In this document: positions 5,731 to 9,800 of the stretch, in pieces | Numbering within the stretch: position 1 is the first letter of the stretch | How the letters are laid out: each line of letters begins with the position of its first letter | From: an uncultured Clostridia bacterium | GTDB lineage: Bacteria > Bacillota > Clostridia > Peptostreptococcales > Anaerovoracaceae | Direction: 5' to 3' | Assembly: GCA_946402595.1 (NCBI GenBank) | Contig: CAMIWY010000029.1 | Span: forward strand, 1-9,800 | DNA length: 9,800 nt | The notes under the pieces: generated by a model | What the model was told of the DNA's origin: nothing | Databases searched by the model: none | What the model saw: the letters and a program-made list of their open reading frames with translations, nothing else | Program-made: the position numbers and the translations under genes

Positions 5731-8181
5731 ATGAACAGATATGAGAGTGAAAATATCGGAAGACTGAGACATTATCTCGGCGGATGTACTGTAATGCTGA
5801 AGAAGAACGGAGCTTTCCCTCTTGAAAAGGCAGGAACCATCGAGGCTGTCGGGAGCGGCGTGAGAAACACAGTCAAGGGCGGAACCGGATCCGGCGAGGT
5901 AAACTCAAGATACTTTGTGAATATAGAGGAAGGCCTCATGAGGGCAGGCTTTGAGCTGTACAACAGAGACTGGCTCACGGTATACGGATACTGCAGGGAT
6001 GAGGCCAAGGAAGCCTTCAAGGAAGAGCTGAAACAGCGGGCTAAGGAAGAAAAGGTCAATGTCATGTCCCTGTCGATGGGGGCAGTCATGAAAGAGCCTG
6101 AGTTCAGCATCCCGATCAAGTTCAACGCTGATGCGGCTGTATACGTTCTCTCAAGGATATCAGGTGAGGGAAATGACAGGATGCCTGAGAAGGGAGACTT
6201 CAAACTCACTGACGGAGAGGTCAGAGACATCCTCGAGATGGACAGAAAGTATGCAAAATTCATGCTTGTCATCAATGCAGGGGGTCCTGTGGACCTGACG
6301 CCTGTAATGAGCGTAGGGAACATCCTCGTTCTGTCGCAGCTCGGAGTTGAGACAGGCAGCGCTCTTGCGGACATACTGCTCGGCAAGGCTTATCCTTCGG
6401 GCAAGCTGACGACTACATGGGCTGCATATGACGACTACTGCAGTATCGGAGAATTCGGCGGGATCGATGAGACCAGATATAAGGAAGGCATCTATGTCGG
6501 ATACCGCTACTTTGACGTGGCCGGCGTAAAGCCGCTGTTCCCGTTCGGTTACGGACTCGGGTATACGGATTTTGCGCTTGAAACAGAGAGCGTAAAGGCT
6601 GAATTCGGAGAATTCACCGTAGCTGTCAGAGTGAAGAATACAGGAAAGTATCCGGGCCGTGAAGTCGTCCAGGTATATGCCGCATGTCCTCAGGGCAGGC
6701 TTGACAAAGAGGTAAAGCGCCTTGCGGGATTCGCCAAGACAGGTGAACTGGCACCGGGCGAAGAGGAGACCGTGACAGTGAAGTTTACCGCTGAAGACCT
6801 CGCAAGCTATGATGAGAGCAAGGCTGCATACGTTCTTGAGAAGGGAAAGTATGTGATCCTTGCAGGAAACAGCAGCGAGGATGTCAAAGCGGCTGCAGTA
6901 TACGAACTTGAAGAGGAAGTTGAACTGAAGCAGGTGAAGAATCTGCTCGGGAAGCCTGATTTTGAGGATCATAGATTCGAAAGAGCCGGGTCTGCGGACC
7001 CTGTCAGGCTGTTTGACGCAGATAAATTACCTGTAAACAGACTTGACCTGAGCGAGCTTCAGACCGAGCTGGTATCTTACGGCTCCAACAGGCCTGAACA
7101 TGAGGCGGTCCTTGATGAACTGAGCGACAAGGAGCTCGCTTATCTGAACATCGGAGCGTTCGATCCGAGAGGGGCTCTCTATACCGTTGTCGGCGATTCA
7201 TCCACGACTGTTGCCGGTGCTGCCGGTGAAAGCTGTAGCATGTTCGAGGACAAGGGCATAAACCGCATAGTCATGGCTGACGGCCCTGCCGGCGTGAGAG
7301 TGGCTCCAAGATATTACGAGGACAAAAAGGGCAAGCACTCGCTAGGCCCGGGTGTCCCTGAAGGAATGATGGAGTACATGCCTGATGCTGCCAAGATCGT
7401 AATGGACATCCGTGCACGCTTCAGAAAGCTGAAGGAGAGAGGCATCGAGGTCAAAGAACAGTACACGACAGCGATCCCTATCGCAACAGCGGTCGCTCAG
7501 AGCTTCGACGTTGATTTTGCCCGCATGTGCGGTGATATTGTCGGCTCCGAGATGGACATCTTCGGCATAGACCTGTGGCTGGCTCCGGCTCTCAATATTC
7601 ACAGAAACGTGCTGTGCGGCAGGAACTTCGAATACTTCTCGGAGGATCCTCTCGTGAGCGGAAAGATGGCTGCGGCACTTACTCAGGGCGTTCAGTCACA
7701 TGAGGGACGCGGCGTAACGATCAAGCATTACGCTGCCAACAATCAGGAGAACAACAGATACGCCAATAACAGCCAGGTGAGCGAGCGTGCGATGAGGGAG
7801 ATATATCTCAGAGGATTTGATATCTGCATCAGAGAATCCGACCCTGTATCGCTGATGACTTCATACAACCTGCTGAACGGCGTTCATACATCAGAGAGGC
7901 GCGATCTTGTAACGGATATACTCAGGGACGAGTTCGGATTCGATGGTCTTGTCATGACAGACTGGGTAATCGGAAACGGCATGCTTCTCAATAAGGAGTC
8001 AGTGTACGGGATCCCTGATCCGGCTGTCGTAGCTGCTGCGGGACACAGCCTGTTCATGCCGGGCTGCCGCCTTGATCACAGGAACATGATGGCAGGTCTG
8101 AAGAAGGGCCGTGTCACAAGGGAGCAGCTTATGGAAAATGCCGCGTGGCTGATCCATGTCGCGCACAGGCTGGGTAAATAA
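5731..8181 (+). CDS. Glycoside hydrolase family 3 enzyme with reversed domain order (beta-glucosidase-like)
   Basis: Hydrolyses terminal beta-linked sugars; the exact sugar cannot be read. The 816 residues are ordered C-domain first. An N-terminal segment with GGTGSGEVN (50-58) leads into the GH3 alpha/beta sandwich (INAGGPVDLTPV near 181; GKAYPSGKL near 218; GYRYFD near 257; FPFGYGLGYT near 270). A fibronectin-III-like domain follows (about 290-382), then a linker, then the catalytic GH3 barrel: DGPAGVR (517-523), RNFEYFSEDP (631-640), KHYAANNQENNR (665-676) and the nucleophile Asp744 in VMTDW. This permuted arrangement is known from rumen and gut Clostridia. There is no signal peptide, so it acts on imported oligosaccharides. 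The ATG at 5731 has AGAAGGA eight bases upstream; a TTG at 5704 is less likely. Thirty-five bases separate it from the butyrate kinase gene. Confidence 0.93.
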   Translation: MNRYESENIGRLRHYLGGCTVMLKKNGAFPLEKAGTIEAVGSGVRNTVKGGTGSGEVNSRYFVNIEEGLMRAGFELYNRDWLTVYGYCRDEAKEAFKEELKQRAKEEKVNVMSLSMGAVMKEPEFSIPIKFNADAAVYVLSRISGEGNDRMPEKGDFKLTDGEVRDILEMDRKYAKFMLVINAGGPVDLTPVMSVGNILVLSQLGVETGSALADILLGKAYPSGKLTTTWAAYDDYCSIGEFGGIDETRYKEGIYVGYRYFDVAGVKPLFPFGYGLGYTDFALETESVKAEFGEFTVAVRVKNTGKYPGREVVQVYAACPQGRLDKEVKRLAGFAKTGELAPGEEETVTVKFTAEDLASYDESKAAYVLEKGKYVILAGNSSEDVKAAAVYELEEEVELKQVKNLLGKPDFEDHRFERAGSADPVRLFDADKLPVNRLDLSELQTELVSYGSNRPEHEAVLDELSDKELAYLNIGAFDPRGALYTVVGDSSTTVAGAAGESCSMFEDKGINRIVMADGPAGVRVAPRYYEDKKGKHSLGPGVPEGMMEYMPDAAKIVMDIRARFRKLKERGIEVKEQYTTAIPIATAVAQSFDVDFARMCGDIVGSEMDIFGIDLWLAPALNIHRNVLCGRNFEYFSEDPLVSGKMAAALTQGVQSHEGRGVTIKHYAANNQENNRYANNSQVSERAMREIYLRGFDICIRESDPVSLMTSYNLLNGVHTSERRDLVTDILRDEFGFDGLVMTDWVIGNGMLLNKESVYGIPDPAVVAAAGHSLFMPGCRLDHRNMMAGLKKGRVTREQLMENAAWLIHVAHRLGK

Positions 8182-8192
8182 AGAAACATCAC

Positions 8193-8216
8193 GAGGGGAA
8201 CAATCAGACAAGAGGA
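8193..8216 (+). promoter_or_regulatory. Unusual ribosome-binding region of the butyrate kinase gene
   Basis: GAGGGGAA ends 16 bases before the ATG (too far) and AGAGGA ends directly against it (too close). The start codon itself is fixed by the conserved N-terminus. The next gene has the same two-part layout. Confidence 0.4.
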
Positions 8217-9374
8217 ATGAGTTACAGGATATTTGTTATCAATCCGGGGTCGACTTCGACCAAGCTGGCATATTTTGAAGATGAGAAAAAGCTGGTGGAG
8301 ACGAATGTCTTTCAGGACGCGCCGCTGCTGGCAAGTCTCGGGAGCGTCAGGGAGCAGCTTGACTACAGGCTGGAGATGATCAGGAAATTCCTGGATGACA
8401 ACGGCATCGACCTTACCGGGGTGGATGCCATCGTCGGGCGCGGCGGCGCGAACATGCCGTGCACAGGAGGCACATATGAGGCCAATGATCTTCTTATCCG
8501 GGACAATCTTAATGCGGTCACGGGTGTAGACCATCCGGCCAATCTCGGCATCCCGATCGCTGTCGCTCTGCAGAAGGAGTACGGCGGCAGGGTGTTCATG
8601 GTTGACAGTCCCAAGACGGACGAGTTCTGCGATCTTGCAAGGGTGACCGGTGTTCCTGGCATATACAGGACCTCGAGCACCCATGCTCTCAACCTCAAGG
8701 GTACTGTCCGCCTGCACTGCAGGAACCGCGGCGTCAGATATGAGGACGGCAATTATATCGTCTGCCACATCGACGGCGGCATGAGCATATCTGCGCATGA
8801 GCACGGCCGGATGATAGATTCGACGAACAATGCCGGCGGAGAGGGTCCGTTCACTCCTACTAGGACGGGCGCACTCCCTGTCAGCTCGGTCATCGATTAC
8901 TATTTCGACAATGAGCACAGGAGCCGCATAGGCATTGATGAGACTCACTTTGCTGATCACGGTGAAGCGGTCGCGGCAGCCAGGGAAGTGCTGACAAGAA
9001 ATGCCGGACTGACCGGGTATTTCGGCACGTCCAACTCTGATGTGATCCATGAGATGGTCGAGAATGGCGACAGCAGGGCCGTAAGGGTGTGGGACGCCAT
9101 GATATACAACATATGCAAAGCGATCGGGGAGATGGCGACTGTGCTGTCGGGCAGGGTCGACGGAATCGTATGCGGCGGAGGTCTGCTGCGGTTCAGCGAC
9201 CTGCAGCAGAAGATCCGCGAGCGCTGCGAGTGGATCGCGCCGGTGTTCTTCTATCCGGGCGAGGTGGAGCATGAGGCCATGGCGGCCGGCGCACTCCGCG
9301 TGCTGAGAGGAGAGGAAGAACCTCTCGAGTATACCGGCGAACCGGTCTTCAAGGGCTTTGAAGATGAGAATTAA
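8217..9374 (+). CDS. buk: Butyrate kinase family protein
   Basis: Interconverts butyryl phosphate plus ADP and butyrate plus ATP, the last ATP-yielding step of one butyrate fermentation route; branched-chain acyl phosphates are also possible substrates. The 385 residues belong to the acetate/butyrate kinase (ASKHA) fold. INPGSTSTKLAYFED (8-22) is the phosphate-binding start, HPAN (106-109), STHALNLKG (154-162), HIDGGMSIS (184-192), NNAGGEGPFTPTRTG (204-218), CGGG (319-322) and YPGEVEHEAMAAGALRVLRG (346-365) follow. It is about 25 residues longer than typical butyrate kinases, through a C-terminal tail. HIDGG stands where many members have HLGGG, so it belongs to a divergent branch. The partner phosphate butyryltransferase is not in this window. 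The AGAGGA sequence abuts the ATG, an unusually short spacing. Confidence 0.9.
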   Translation: MSYRIFVINPGSTSTKLAYFEDEKKLVETNVFQDAPLLASLGSVREQLDYRLEMIRKFLDDNGIDLTGVDAIVGRGGANMPCTGGTYEANDLLIRDNLNAVTGVDHPANLGIPIAVALQKEYGGRVFMVDSPKTDEFCDLARVTGVPGIYRTSSTHALNLKGTVRLHCRNRGVRYEDGNYIVCHIDGGMSISAHEHGRMIDSTNNAGGEGPFTPTRTGALPVSSVIDYYFDNEHRSRIGIDETHFADHGEAVAAAREVLTRNAGLTGYFGTSNSDVIHEMVENGDSRAVRVWDAMIYNICKAIGEMATVLSGRVDGIVCGGGLLRFSDLQQKIRERCEWIAPVFFYPGEVEHEAMAAGALRVLRGEEEPLEYTGEPVFKGFEDEN

Positions 9375-9405
9375 TACAGATTGAAAAGGAACATATACAG
9401 AGGAC

Positions 9406-9800
9406 ATGGAATACAGGAAACTCGGAAATACAGGACTTGAAGTCAGCGTCATCGCACTCGGATGCGAAGGGTTCGTGCAGGACACGGGCCTGGCGAAGAA
9501 GTTCATAGACATGGCTGAGGAGGCAGGCGTCAACTATTTTGACCTGTTCTCACCGGACCCTGAGGCAAGGTCCGCTCTTGGCGAAGCGCTGAAGGGCAGG
9601 AGAGAGAAATTCATCATTCAGTCGCATATATCATCAGTGTGGAAGAACGGACAGTATGAGAGGAGCAGAGACCTTGACGATGTCAAAGCGGCATTCGAGG
9701 ATTCTCTTGAGAGGCTCGGAACAGATTACATCGATGTCGGCATGATCCACTACTGCGATGCTGACAGCGACTGGGACGCGATCAAGGCCAACGGTATAGT
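9406..9800 (+). CDS. Aldo/keto reductase-like protein lacking usual catalytic Tyr and Lys (incomplete, 3' end outside)
   Basis: The visible 131 residues begin a TIM-barrel aldo/keto reductase: MEYRKLGNTGLEVSVIALG (1-19), a strand and helix to FD (45-46), LGEALKGRREKFII (58-71), an arginine/aspartate helix SLERLGTDYIDVGMIHY (100-116). Classic members use Asp, Tyr, Lys and His. Asp46 and His115 are present, but LFSPDPEAR stands where a Tyr-Gly motif is expected and FIIQSH replaces the lysine strand end. Similar Tyr/Lys-lacking relatives exist in Clostridia, so it may not be a standard NADPH-dependent carbonyl reductase. AGAGGA lies one base before the ATG and AAAAGGA 15 bases before it. It follows the butyrate kinase by 31 bases and is probably in the same operon. 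Confidence 0.85.
   Translation, partial: MEYRKLGNTGLEVSVIALGCEGFVQDTGLAKKFIDMAEEAGVNYFDLFSPDPEARSALGEALKGRREKFIIQSHISSVWKNGQYERSRDLDDVKAAFEDSLERLGTDYIDVGMIHYCDADSDWDAIKANGI

Noticed and set aside
6160..6972. A 270-codon leftward open frame
   Set aside because: Antisense to the GH3 gene, whose motifs on the plus strand are unambiguous.
8076..9533. A 485-codon leftward open frame
   Set aside because: It lies antisense to the butyrate kinase gene and crosses gene boundaries; its sequence resembles no protein family.

Overview
The window looks like a chromosomal segment of an anaerobic Gram-positive bacterium of the class Clostridia. The evidence is a TPP-riboswitch-controlled ThiT-type thiamine transporter subunit, a butyrate kinase, a GH3 glycosidase with reversed domain order, an ArsP_2-type metal exporter, strong AAGGAGG-like ribosome-binding sites, AGA/AGG-rich arginine codon use and moderate GC genes separated by AT-rich promoters. 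I cannot name the genus. No rRNA, tRNA, CRISPR array, insertion sequence or phage gene is visible.

Left part (1-937): a partial thiT gene runs leftward off the edge. It is preceded by a TPP riboswitch whose expression platform is a perfect hairpin that contains the ribosome-binding site and is followed by a U run. Between thiT and the next rightward gene lie the thiT promoter, an 80-bp nested palindrome and a rightward promoter with a perfect 16-bp palindrome against its -10 box. No protein gene is apparent in 536-937.

Middle left (938-3147, rightward): a cysteine-rich polytopic membrane protein of unknown function; then, from its own promoter, a Lys/Glu/Ala-rich helical protein with a CxCxxC motif, closely followed by an HD-domain phosphohydrolase. 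A two-way hairpin terminator at 3187-3218 closes this block and also ends the opposing gene.

Middle (3277-4975): an ArsP_2-type heavy-metal exporter (leftward) and a sirtuin deacylase (rightward) diverge from a 70-bp spacer. Neither has a ribosome-binding site, and both have a -10 box 6-8 nt from the start codon, so both mRNAs may be leaderless.

Right part (5099-9800, rightward): a TM2-domain protein with a long acidic N-terminus, a circularly permuted GH3 glycosidase, a butyrate kinase and an incomplete aldo/keto-reductase-like gene, spaced 31-62 nt apart and probably co-transcribed. The glycosidase would release sugar in the cytoplasm and the kinase can yield ATP from butyryl phosphate, so the cluster suggests fermentative carbohydrate metabolism, though no single pathway links all four products.

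I see no clear new multi-gene system. The most unusual items are the possible divergent leaderless pair, the helical CxCxxC protein next to the HD hydrolase, the cysteine-rich membrane protein under a palindromic operator, and the aldo/keto-reductase-like protein lacking the usual catalytic Tyr and Lys.
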